DNA of 64,000 nt, taken from an uncultured Pseudomonadales bacterium. Lineage in GTDB: Bacteria > Pseudomonadota > Gammaproteobacteria > Pseudomonadales > Cellvibrionaceae. Made by a program: the position numbers and the translations under genes. Positions 45,889-53,889 of this stretch are shown one piece after another. Under the pieces are notes generated by a model, which saw only the letters and a list, made by a program, of their open reading frames with translations, had not been told where the DNA came from and did no database searches. Where the stretch lies: contig CANLBN010000002.1 of NCBI GenBank assembly GCA_947488935.1, positions 124,001 through 188,000 on the forward strand, in the 5' to 3' direction. Position 1 is the first letter of the stretch. Each line of letters begins with the position of its first letter.

Positions 45889-45940
45889 GTGATACCGCGA
45901 AAAAAACAATAATGAGAAACCATTAAGGCTTATACCCACT

Positions 45941-46471
45941 ATGTCCGATGATATTGCCATTAGACTTCAAAAAGTTCGGCAAATGCACGGCTACTCTCAA
46001 CGAGAGTTAGCCAAACGTGCTGGTGTAACAAATAGTAGTGTCTCTATGATAGAACAGGGGCGCGTTAGCCCATCGATTAGTTCGCTAGAAAAACTGCTTA
46101 AAAGCATCCCTATGACGCTTAAAGACTTTTTCAGTTTTGACCCCTATAGCGAGGCGCAATACTTTTACCGTCAACACGAAATAGAACAAGAGCATCAGCA
46201 AGGCATTGAGCACTTTAGACTTGCAGAAATCGATAATAAGAATAAAGCACTGAGTTATAGCGTTTATAAGCCTCATAGCTCTAGTGGCGAAAGCTTGTTA
46301 ATAGCCGATACAGATATAGTTGGCTTTGTTGTACAAGGTGAGCTAGAAGTAACGATTAATAACCAAGTTGAAAGCTTACATCCAGGCGATGGTTTTCGCA
46401 TTACTATATTGTCCCCCTATCGTTTTAAAAATACTTCCAGTGAATCCGCAACTATAGTGACAGCATCCTAA
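45941..46471 (+). CDS. XRE-cupin transcriptional regulator
   Basis: 176-residue regulator with an N-terminal XRE helix-turn-helix (residues about 7-62, with YSQRELAKRAGVTNSSVSMIEQG) and a C-terminal cupin domain (about 100-172). This is the PuuR-type layout; such proteins often control polyamine or amino acid catabolism. It starts 52 bases after fabY on the same strand and could be co-transcribed. The ligand is unknown. Confidence 0.88.
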   Translation: MSDDIAIRLQKVRQMHGYSQRELAKRAGVTNSSVSMIEQGRVSPSISSLEKLLKSIPMTLKDFFSFDPYSEAQYFYRQHEIEQEHQQGIEHFRLAEIDNKNKALSYSVYKPHSSSGESLLIADTDIVGFVVQGELEVTINNQVESLHPGDGFRITILSPYRFKNTSSESATIVTAS

Positions 46472-46496
46472 ATTTTTTAATTGGTGATAACGCTTT

Positions 46497-46862
46497 ATGA
46501 AGAATAAAATTTTTTTAACTTTTATTTTAATGTTTCCGATAATTGGGTATTCATATTCCCATTTGTCGGACGATCAGATGTTTGATTTAGCTTGTGAGGG
46601 GATTGACGAATACAACTTAAAGAGTAAAAGTGAAAAATTAGATCCCTTGTTAATTATAGGTAATGAGAAGTTTGTTTTTGATTATTCTGTTAATTGTATT
46701 TCGGCTGATGGCTGTAAAATGAATCCATTTAGCAATGAACAATTAAAGAGGCTTTCATCTTTTAAGTCCCAGCTAGACCAGGATATCTTGTACAGAGATA
46801 GAATAGGGATTGTTTTAACATCTAAAGAAATGGTTAATTATGCTTGTGGCTTTACTAATTAA
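46497..46862 (+). CDS. Small secreted protein of unknown function
   Basis: 121-residue protein with a signal peptide ending near residue 21 (IIGYSYS). The mature part is about 100 residues with four cysteines (ACEG, NCIS, GCKM and YACG), which could form two disulfides in the periplasm. No family recognised. It lies 25 bases after the XRE-cupin gene. Confidence 0.6.
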   Translation: MKNKIFLTFILMFPIIGYSYSHLSDDQMFDLACEGIDEYNLKSKSEKLDPLLIIGNEKFVFDYSVNCISADGCKMNPFSNEQLKRLSSFKSQLDQDILYRDRIGIVLTSKEMVNYACGFTN

Positions 46863-47251
46863 AATGATGTTTAGGCTATGAATAATCAGGGTTGGATAAA
46901 TATTACTGGATCAATAGACTCGTTGTATAAATCATAGCGCTTTTTTAACTGTCTTATTTAGACCTCTACCTTCTCAATACTACTTAACTTATCCCCCCTG
47001 CAGTTTAAACTGCTGTTAATACAAAAATACCCCAAAGGAGAATCGTTCAGCCTTGGCATTCTCAAGGGCGTCGGGCTGGACTAGCTTATTGATCTCATAA
47101 TTATACAGTTAATAACCAGCCAGTAGTTTATATAGCTGATCTTTAAGTTGAGCTAGCGGTTCAGCCAGTCGTAAGAATGAACATTCTTAATAGCTATGGG
47201 TCTTATGTTTTTGTGTGGAATTATTATATAAAATTTTAGGAGAGCAAGTGT
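46863..47251. other. Intergenic stretch with operator-like repeat upstream of the nitrilase
   Basis: About 390 bases without a supported gene. It holds a perfect 14-base palindrome GCAGTTTAAACTGC (47000-47013), which may be chance, and an 18-base inverted repeat (47172-47189) given separately. Confidence 0.5.
47172..47189. promoter_or_regulatory. Operator-like inverted repeat upstream of the nitrilase
   Basis: TAAGAATG, AA, CATTCTTA: an 8-base perfect inverted repeat with a 2-base spacer, 63 bases before the nitrilase start. The size suits a dimeric regulator of the MarR or TetR type. The regulator is not identified. Confidence 0.55.
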
Positions 47252-48190
47252 ATGAAGAGTAAACCCAGCCCTTTATCAGCCGGTAAATTGCGGTTAGCTG
47301 TATTACAAGTGGCCCCTGTTTTTCTCGATGCTTGGGCAACTTGGGAAAAGATTAAAACCATGGCTCTAGAGGCTAAAAATGATGGTGCTGAGGTAATTGC
47401 CTGGGGCGAGAGTTTGATTCCTGGGTATCCTAATTGGCCGAGTTTAACGACCGGTGATGGACAAGAAGCCGCCTATGCACTTTATTGGGACCAAGCGGTA
47501 ACATTGGATGGTCCATTAGTCGCCGAGATTAAAGCGTTTGCTCGTGATCATAAGGTGATGATTATTGGTGGTGTAGCTGAGCGTCATAGTGGTTCTACCT
47601 ATGCAACTATTTTGACGATTAGTAGCGAGGGAGAGTTGCTGGGGCGACACCGAAAACTCAAGCCGACTTGGAAGGAAAGGTTGGTTTGGGCCGATGGGGA
47701 TGGCGCTGGATTAAAAACACACGACACAAAAATAGGTAAAATTGGTTCATTAAATTGCTGGGAGAACTGGTTGCCATTAACGCGTGCTGCTTTGCATCAG
47801 CAAGGCGAGTTTATTCATGTGGCTGTGTGGCCAGGTAGCGATATGTTAGTTAAAGATATTACTAAATTCATCGCCCTTGAGGGTAAATCTTGGTCTATTG
47901 CTGCTTGTGGTTTATTGCGCTCATCAGATATGGAGCATTTAAGTGAAGAGCAATTTCCTATCCGCGAAGCAATGCTTAATTTTAAAGACACTTGGCAAAA
48001 TGGTGGTTCAAGAATTATTGCACCTAATGGAGAAATAGTTGCAGGCCCTTTGTTTGATGAAGAGGGGATCATCGCCGCAGATTTGTCTGCCAAAGAGGTT
48101 GTTGAGGCACGGCAGTTGCTCGATCCTAGTGGACATTATTCTCGCCCCGATATATTAACATTAACAGTAAAAGGTGTTGATTCGGAGTAA
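47252..48190 (+). CDS. Nitrilase-family carbon-nitrogen hydrolase
   Basis: 312-residue hydrolase. The catalytic Glu-Lys-Cys is visible as Glu53 (WGESLIPGYP), Lys137 (HRKLKPTWKER) and Cys169 (SLNCWENWLPL). The CWEN after the nucleophile and the KPTWKERLVW segment point to the true nitrilase branch rather than amidases. A strong AGGAG ribosome site lies ahead. It is a single gene with a terminator. The substrate nitrile is unknown. Confidence 0.9.
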   Translation: MKSKPSPLSAGKLRLAVLQVAPVFLDAWATWEKIKTMALEAKNDGAEVIAWGESLIPGYPNWPSLTTGDGQEAAYALYWDQAVTLDGPLVAEIKAFARDHKVMIIGGVAERHSGSTYATILTISSEGELLGRHRKLKPTWKERLVWADGDGAGLKTHDTKIGKIGSLNCWENWLPLTRAALHQQGEFIHVAVWPGSDMLVKDITKFIALEGKSWSIAACGLLRSSDMEHLSEEQFPIREAMLNFKDTWQNGGSRIIAPNGEIVAGPLFDEEGIIAADLSAKEVVEARQLLDPSGHYSRPDILTLTVKGVDSE

Positions 48191-48529
48191 GTTATCTATA
48201 GGGAGAGTCAGGCTTAGGCCTTTCCTTTACAATCGCTAAACCTGCTATATCACTATAGTGGGTTTTTTATTAGTTGTTTGGGCATAATAAACCATTTTCT
48301 GGATATGATTTAACTGAGTTATTACCTGCTCAGCTTGTTGCTCAATGAGTAATATAGAAGGTGGCTTACTGAACGGTTTACTTTAACCACGGTGGTGGTA
48401 ACACTTTTAAACCAATTAGAGCTATGTCAATATACGCCCCGCAATTACCTCCTTCAAAATACGAGCCAAAGTAAGCCAATTTAGGGGGTGAGGTTAATAG
48501 TTATTGTCTAATCTAGGTCCGGGGGAGCT
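48191..48529. other. Intergenic stretch between nitrilase and mscS-type genes
   Basis: About 340 bases. It holds the terminator of the nitrilase gene (48238-48268). The rest shows no reading frame or RNA gene I can support. Confidence 0.5.
48238..48268 (+). terminator. Rho-independent terminator of the nitrilase gene
   Basis: AAACCTGCTATA, TCAC loop, TATAGTGGGTTT: 12 base pairs including two G-U pairs, followed by further T residues (six in a row in total). Confidence 0.82.
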
Positions 48530-49591
48530 ATGGAGTCCATTTTAACTCAAGAGTATTATGGTAATACACCTATAGAATGGGTGATTGCCTTTAGTATTAT
48601 TCTGTTTTCAGTGCTTGCAGCCAGGTTAATCTATTGGTTGTTTTCAAAAATTGTTCGTATTTTTACGGCTAAATCAAAGACTAAGCTGGACGACATACTG
48701 GTCGATATGATCGAAGAGCCAGCCGTTTATATGGTCGTTATCATCGGTATTTGGTTTGCTATTAAAACACTCACATTGCCAGAAGGTTTAGTCGACGTTA
48801 TTGGTCGTGGTTATCAGGTGATTGTTGCTTTAGTGATTGGTTGGTTACTCAGCCGCTTGTTTTCAGCAATATGTCGAGAGTATTTGTTTCCTCTTGCTGA
48901 AAAAAGCGAGAACGATTTGGACGATGTATTAGTCCCTGTTATCACGAAAGGCGTCAATATTATGATCTGGGCGCTTGCAATTGTTATTGGCTTAAACAAT
49001 GCCGGCTACGATGTCGCCGCTTTGATTGCAGGCCTTGGTATTGGCGGCTTAGCATTAGCTATGGCGGCTAAAGATACGGTTGCTAATGTTTTTGGTGGTT
49101 TTACCATATTTACAGATAAGCCTTTTTTTATTAATGACAGAATCATAATTAGTGGCCATGATGGTGTGGTACAAGAAATAGGCATAAGAAGTACACGCTT
49201 AAAGACGTTGAGTGGCCGTGTTGTTACTATCCCTAACTCTACTTTTGCAGACTCCCCAGTAGAGAATATTAGTTGGGAGCCTTCTCGAAAGGTTAAAATT
49301 GACTTGGGTTTAACTTACGATACATCGCCAAAAGATATGCAAAAAGCGATGCAACTTTTAAAAGACATTAATGCACAAAACCCTCATACCGAAGAAGATT
49401 GCGTGGTTTCTTTTAATGCCTTCGGTGATTTTGCGATGAATGTCATGTTCATTTACTACATTATCCAAGGTGAGAGTATTGCAGGTACGCAAACCGAAAT
49501 TAATATGGCGATACTCACAAGTTTTAATGAGGCGGGTTTAGAGTTTGCCTTTCCAACACAAACCTTATACAACGTTAGCCAAGCCAATTGA
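48530..49591 (+). CDS. MscS-family mechanosensitive channel
   Basis: 353-residue channel with four or five membrane helices. The pore-lining helix and the following motif read LGIGGLALAMAAKDTVANVFGGFTIFTDKPF (near 168-198). The beta domain (INDRIIISGHDGVVQEIGIRSTRLKT) follows. It relieves osmotic downshock. A GGGGGAG ribosome site lies ahead. It is a single gene with its own terminator. Confidence 0.93.
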   Translation: MESILTQEYYGNTPIEWVIAFSIILFSVLAARLIYWLFSKIVRIFTAKSKTKLDDILVDMIEEPAVYMVVIIGIWFAIKTLTLPEGLVDVIGRGYQVIVALVIGWLLSRLFSAICREYLFPLAEKSENDLDDVLVPVITKGVNIMIWALAIVIGLNNAGYDVAALIAGLGIGGLALAMAAKDTVANVFGGFTIFTDKPFFINDRIIISGHDGVVQEIGIRSTRLKTLSGRVVTIPNSTFADSPVENISWEPSRKVKIDLGLTYDTSPKDMQKAMQLLKDINAQNPHTEEDCVVSFNAFGDFAMNVMFIYYIIQGESIAGTQTEINMAILTSFNEAGLEFAFPTQTLYNVSQAN

Positions 49592-49595
49592 TTGT

Positions 49596-49645
49596 AAAAG
49601 GAGCGCATTTATTGAGTAAAATATAAAAGTAAATGCGTTCTTTTT
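49596..49645. terminator. Terminator between mscS-type and DUF3179 genes
   Basis: AAAAGGAGCGCATTTA pairs with TAAATGCGTTCTTTTT with mismatches across an 18-base loop. It lies between convergent genes and has U tracts on both strands. Confidence 0.65.
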
Positions 49646-49677
49646 AGTCTATTTTCATAATTAAAATAAGCTCTCGC

Positions 49678-51087
49678 TTAGAGCGGCCATAACTTGGTTT
49701 TTGGATAAAACTGCGACCAAGCAAACCAAAATGCCTGATGCCCACCAAGATCTTTACCATTTTTATCAACGGCTCTCACGCCGCCGCCATCGAGCACTAA
49801 ATGTACATTGTCGATAGTGATTTTTTTACCGCTCCCAAGCTCTTTTAAGGCACTGTTGATATGAAAAGCAACAGCTGTGCCTTTACTGGTAACGATGCCA
49901 AGTACGTCTTCATGTACTGGTAGGCGTGGGTCGACATCGCCAACTGGGAAAATTGGGCCTTTTGCGTCACGATTATTACGAAAATCAAAATCGCGGCCTA
50001 AGGCTAGCTCTTCAACAAGTACGGTTGTTTTGGGATGGGCTTTTTTCCACTCACCCCAAGAGGTTGTCACTACGCCCGCCTGTTTGAGCGCAACGCCTTT
50101 TGCATGTAATGGCCCTGTGACTGCATCGCCACGAAATGTGTCAAATACAGAGAAGGTATTAACATCGTACATCACCTTGTTGGAGCGGATCAGCAAACCA
50201 GATGTACGTAGTATAGGGCGCTCAATTCCCGCGGCTAATTGGTCGGTAAAGTAAGCCTGTGCGGCACCACATAATGTGCAATAGGGGATACCGAGGCTGC
50301 GGCCACCAAGCGTGTCGTTTACCATTTCACGTACTTCCATAATACGACGTGGGTAAGCACGAGACTCGCCATTAACCTGTACGCCAAATACTACGGCATC
50401 ATCTGCTAGCCAAGTGGCATCTGCTGCGTTTGTCACTTTAGGGTTGTCAGCCGCAGGGATGCAGTTACACGGAGTATCTGTGGTATCGAACGGGCGGTCA
50501 TCAATACGTACACCACCCCAAGAAACGTGTCGCCAGTCGATATCTCCCTCGGCAAATATACGCTCCCATTCTGGAACAATGACGGTAAAAATATCACGTT
50601 TATAGGTTAAATAACCCGGTGGAGCGGGTATGTCCCAAGCAATTAAATGATCAGTAGTAATCGCCCAAGCATCGTTAAGTGGTATATCAAGCTCCAGTAC
50701 TTCGCCAGCTGCTGTGGAAAATAATTGAAGAAACCCGGGGTTTGACACAATACGCATAAAGTCGCTAATTACCCAAGCAACTCTAGGGTCTTTTGATTTA
50801 GCCAGGGTTGTTAGTGCAGCGCTTTGTTCATCGTTCCAAGTCGCGGTTTTTAAATTTTCACCAAAGGCGGTATCAAGGGCTGCTTTTACTTCTGGCCTGA
50901 GTGGGCCTTTTGGTACTGCAGGTGGTGTACCAAAATCTTTTTCTTCACCACGAGGTAGGGATATTTCACGATCCTGTTCAGCTATTGCTTGTGTTGTTTG
51001 CGCCGAGGCATTTGGAGTGACACTCACTAGCGATGTGACCAACAGGGCAAGTAGTGCAGCAAGCCAGAGGTTTTGGGTTCGATACAT
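49678..51087 (-). CDS. DUF3179-domain exported protein
   Basis: 469-residue protein with a signal peptide (about residues 1-29). The DUF3179 domain (about 210-430) includes DDAVVFGVQVNGESRAYPRRIM and the conserved dithiol region PYCTLCGAAQAYF. An additional pair CNC lies near residue 205. The family has no established function. It is likely to be periplasmic and thiol-containing. It follows the TlpA-like gene on the same strand after 87 bases. Confidence 0.85.
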   Translation of the reverse strand: MYRTQNLWLAALLALLVTSLVSVTPNASAQTTQAIAEQDREISLPRGEEKDFGTPPAVPKGPLRPEVKAALDTAFGENLKTATWNDEQSAALTTLAKSKDPRVAWVISDFMRIVSNPGFLQLFSTAAGEVLELDIPLNDAWAITTDHLIAWDIPAPPGYLTYKRDIFTVIVPEWERIFAEGDIDWRHVSWGGVRIDDRPFDTTDTPCNCIPAADNPKVTNAADATWLADDAVVFGVQVNGESRAYPRRIMEVREMVNDTLGGRSLGIPYCTLCGAAQAYFTDQLAAGIERPILRTSGLLIRSNKVMYDVNTFSVFDTFRGDAVTGPLHAKGVALKQAGVVTTSWGEWKKAHPKTTVLVEELALGRDFDFRNNRDAKGPIFPVGDVDPRLPVHEDVLGIVTSKGTAVAFHINSALKELGSGKKITIDNVHLVLDGGGVRAVDKNGKDLGGHQAFWFAWSQFYPKTKLWPL

Positions 51088-51174
51088 TAGAGTTGTTCCT
51101 CAAAAGGGGATTAATTTTATTATTCGGTTTCGAATACGACCTATACGTGAGTACAAAGGTTCCATGCCCAAATA

Positions 51175-51705
51175 CTATAGGGCAGGTTTAAGTAAAGCCT
51201 GTAACTGATCGCGTTGTAGCTCTCCTGAATGGGTTGCTAATATGATGCCGTCCCGTCCGATAATCACTGTGTAGGGTAAACCTCCGTGCTTGTTACCATA
51301 GATCTTTGCCAGAATTGTTGCATTTTGCTGACCATAAAGTGTCGGGTAGCTCATGCCATTTTCTTTGATAAAGCGGTTAATATTACGAGGGTTATCCACA
51401 GCGATACCGAGAAATTGAACCCCTTGATCAGAAAGCTCGTTATGCAGACTGCTAAATATTGGGATTTCGTGTAAGCAAGGCGGGCACCAAGTTGCCCAAA
51501 AATTAAGAACAATGAGTTTGCCGTCCCATTCTGAGATATGACGATATTGCCCTTCAAGGTCTCGTAACTCAAAACCGGGCCGTTTATCGCCCACTTGTAT
51601 CGGGGCTTGATTATTTTGTGCAAAGGCTCCTGCCATCGTCAGAATGATCGTCATCGTTCCCGCGGTGATGGACAGATATTTAATCAATCTTTTAATGACC
51701 TTCAT
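51175..51705 (-). CDS. TlpA-like thiol:disulfide protein
   Basis: 176-residue exported thioredoxin-fold protein with a hydrophobic N terminus (about residues 8-29). The redox motif is WCPPC at Cys74 and Cys77. It is likely to act in the periplasm as a reductant. It lies directly upstream of the DUF3179 protein, which has conserved cysteines, so the two may be redox partners. Confidence 0.9.
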   Translation of the reverse strand: MKVIKRLIKYLSITAGTMTIILTMAGAFAQNNQAPIQVGDKRPGFELRDLEGQYRHISEWDGKLIVLNFWATWCPPCLHEIPIFSSLHNELSDQGVQFLGIAVDNPRNINRFIKENGMSYPTLYGQQNATILAKIYGNKHGGLPYTVIIGRDGIILATHSGELQRDQLQALLKPAL

Positions 51706-51896
51706 TGGCTCGCCTTTATATAGATAATAATTACTGGCTAATATGACCTCAGTTAGCCTACTTTAGTTTCGCGGTATGTGATACTCAATAAACAATAGTG
51801 CTGCTTTACAGGCTCTTGCTTTAATAGGCTATATTGGAACGTAAGGCTATAGAGACTGTCCTAAGTACATTGCCATCTATTGCTGGAGTACTGAAA

Positions 51897-52715
51897 ATGA
51901 AGAAACGTACCTTAAGTCGCTTTTTGTTTATTTTTGCGTTACTAACAAGTACCGCTTTAGTAAGTAGTTATGTCAGTGCTGGTGGGCATTTTAAATACAA
52001 ACACAAGAGCCATGGTTTTAAATATAAGAGCCATGGATTTGGACATAAACGTCATGGGTTTGGCCACAAAAGCTATGGGTTTGGTCATAAAAGTCATGGG
52101 TTTGGACATAAACGCTTTGGATTCGGCCACAAAAACTTTGGATTCGGCCACAAAAACTTTGGTTTTTCACATCGTAGCTATAGAAATTCCTACGGCAGTT
52201 ATAACAGTCATAGACGTAGTTTTGGTGATTATTCGCCAAAAAATCACGTAAACACAACCCCATATGTTTATGATGCGGGTTCAAAAAATACCACGAGTCA
52301 AGGCGGTAGTGATGGCTGGACGGCACTAGTAGAGAATCAACCTTCTAAGGCTATCAATCTATTTGTTGATGAGTTTCAAACGCATCCAGTAGCAGGTATA
52401 CCCAAAGTTGGGTTTGCATTAGCGATTGCTAAAACAGGTAATTTAGAAAAAGGCATATGGGCAATGCGTCGTGCTTTTCTTATCGATCCAGCCTCGCTAG
52501 GCCAATTAGCGAAAGATGAGCGATTACATCCAGTTATTGATGAGTTATTAGAGCAATATGAATATGAATCGCATCGAAAAAACTCACAGAAAGATACAGG
52601 CTTTATGATCTCGGCGCTGCATTACTTAAAGGGTGATTTTGACTCAGCCAAAATCAAGAGAGGTTTCGACAACAGTAAGAGTAACAAAAACTTACAAGAG
52701 CTTATCCGTGGTTAA
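51897..52715 (+). CDS. Secreted Gly/His-rich heptad-repeat protein
   Basis: 272-residue exported protein starting at the ATG at 51897 (GGAG upstream); a longer reading to 51834 has no ribosome site. The signal peptide runs to about residue 30 (SSYVSAGG). Eight tandem seven-residue units of the type K-S/R/N-H/Y/F-GFGH cover residues 37-92. The C-terminal half is helical and TPR-like, with GWTALVENQPSKAINLFVDEF and the predicted helices that follow. No known family recognised. The His-rich repeats could bind metal or form fibres. Confidence 0.78.
   Translation: MKKRTLSRFLFIFALLTSTALVSSYVSAGGHFKYKHKSHGFKYKSHGFGHKRHGFGHKSYGFGHKSHGFGHKRFGFGHKNFGFGHKNFGFSHRSYRNSYGSYNSHRRSFGDYSPKNHVNTTPYVYDAGSKNTTSQGGSDGWTALVENQPSKAINLFVDEFQTHPVAGIPKVGFALAIAKTGNLEKGIWAMRRAFLIDPASLGQLAKDERLHPVIDELLEQYEYESHRKNSQKDTGFMISALHYLKGDFDSAKIKRGFDNSKSNKNLQELIRG
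52005..52172 (+). repeat. Eight tandem 21-base repeats coding for GFGHK heptads
   Basis: Units are KSHGFKY, KSHGFGH, KRHGFGH, KSYGFGH, KSHGFGH, KRFGFGH, KNFGFGH and KNFGFSH. Adjacent units six and seven are the closest at DNA level, as expected if the array grew by tandem duplication. Confidence 0.9.
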
Positions 52716-52755
52716 TTCTTGGTCATTTATAGCCCAAGTAAGCAAGGTGTCATAA

Positions 52756-52783
52756 AGCTTATAGCATTTTAATGCTATAAGCT
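52756..52783. terminator. Near-palindromic hairpin between convergent genes
   Basis: AGCTTATAGCATT, TT, AATGCTATAAGCT: a perfect 13-base-pair inverted repeat with a 2-base spacer, between the repeat-protein gene and the AstE-like gene. It is likely to be a bidirectional terminator, although there is no U tract. Confidence 0.6.
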
Positions 52784-52788
52784 CATGG

Positions 52789-53802
52789 TCAGTGAGGTGG
52801 TTTGACCATATAAAACAAGCAATCTGCAATGGCAATAACGGGGTTTGGCGTAATCATAAATATTGTCATATTGCCTGTGGGGTAAAGTTTTTTCCCCTCT
52901 ATTTTTAACCAATCTTTTATCGTTGTTTTATGTTTGCAATCTTGGATAATAAAATTTTCAAGGCCATTGTGATTAACCCATCCGAGCTGAGTGTTGGGGG
53001 TAATTGTTTTAAAATTCAACTTATCAATATTGTGTTTTAAGGTGACATCAAATTCGGTATTGGGTGTTTCTGCATAGCTCAGGCTGGCTCCACTGGTTAA
53101 TTTAATACGTACAGGTTCTATGAGCAATTCCATTTTCTGATTGTGTTTGGCCTCGTTTAAAATATCTTTTTGGGTAAAAAAATAGTGTAATCCTTGTTGA
53201 GCAGTATCGTGCGCTGTTTGATCTAACCTGCCACCCACTTCAATAGTTACCGTTGGAAAATAATCTTCACTTATATCCATTAAAGCGCCTAATTTCAAGT
53301 GAGTTATGATTAAGGTTTTGCTAAACAGCGATGTTAATGCCTCATGATTTTTATTTTGCTGAATGGCAACTCCAAAAGCAGGGCCAGAGCCGGAGGTGTT
53401 GTGCATATCAATGACTGCTTCTGGTTTGTAGTACGTAATAATATCTAATATCGCTTTAGCTAATTGTCCTTGTTTATCGTCAAAAGGTGGCTTAAAACAG
53501 CGATTTAAGTCTCTTTGATCGGGCAGATGGCGGTAGTGAAACAAAGGCGGTTGTAGCGCTGTTTTTACAGCGGCGATAATACAAACGATACGTACGGCAG
53601 GGGTAAGATTACCTTTAAGCCAATGATACAGCGCCATGACTCCCGAGGGTTCATTGCCGTGCAATAATGTGACAAAAAAACGGGTCCGGGTATTATCTTC
53701 TCCATTGAGAATTATATAGCTTGGCCCTTCTAGTTTTTTAAGAAAAGCTTCTATGTTTTCGCCAATGTCTCTGGTGTCGAAGTCAGTAAAATATGTAATC
53801 AT
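52789..53802 (-). CDS. Succinylglutamate desuccinylase/aspartoacylase-like hydrolase
   Basis: 337-residue zinc hydrolase in the M14-related AstE/AspA group, which cleaves acyl groups from amino acids. Zinc ligands are visible as the HGNEPSG motif (His and Glu) and VIDMHNTSGSG (second His). The start at 53802 has AAAGGATCA at good spacing. It lies 87 bases downstream of the GCS2-type ligase on the same strand, which suggests a shared pathway. The substrate is not known. Confidence 0.82.
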   Translation of the reverse strand: MITYFTDFDTRDIGENIEAFLKKLEGPSYIILNGEDNTRTRFFVTLLHGNEPSGVMALYHWLKGNLTPAVRIVCIIAAVKTALQPPLFHYRHLPDQRDLNRCFKPPFDDKQGQLAKAILDIITYYKPEAVIDMHNTSGSGPAFGVAIQQNKNHEALTSLFSKTLIITHLKLGALMDISEDYFPTVTIEVGGRLDQTAHDTAQQGLHYFFTQKDILNEAKHNQKMELLIEPVRIKLTSGASLSYAETPNTEFDVTLKHNIDKLNFKTITPNTQLGWVNHNGLENFIIQDCKHKTTIKDWLKIEGKKLYPTGNMTIFMITPNPVIAIADCLFYMVKPPH

Positions 53803-53889
53803 TATTGATCCTTTACTTATGGCGCCTCTTAATATGTCGTGAATAATTCTCATCACTGAAAACTGCATGTAAATTTATTGATAAGCGCC

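Noticed and set aside
47000..47013. GCAGTTTAAACTGC perfect palindrome
   Set aside because: A 14-base palindrome is expected a few times by chance in 64 kb, and it has no context suggesting an operator.
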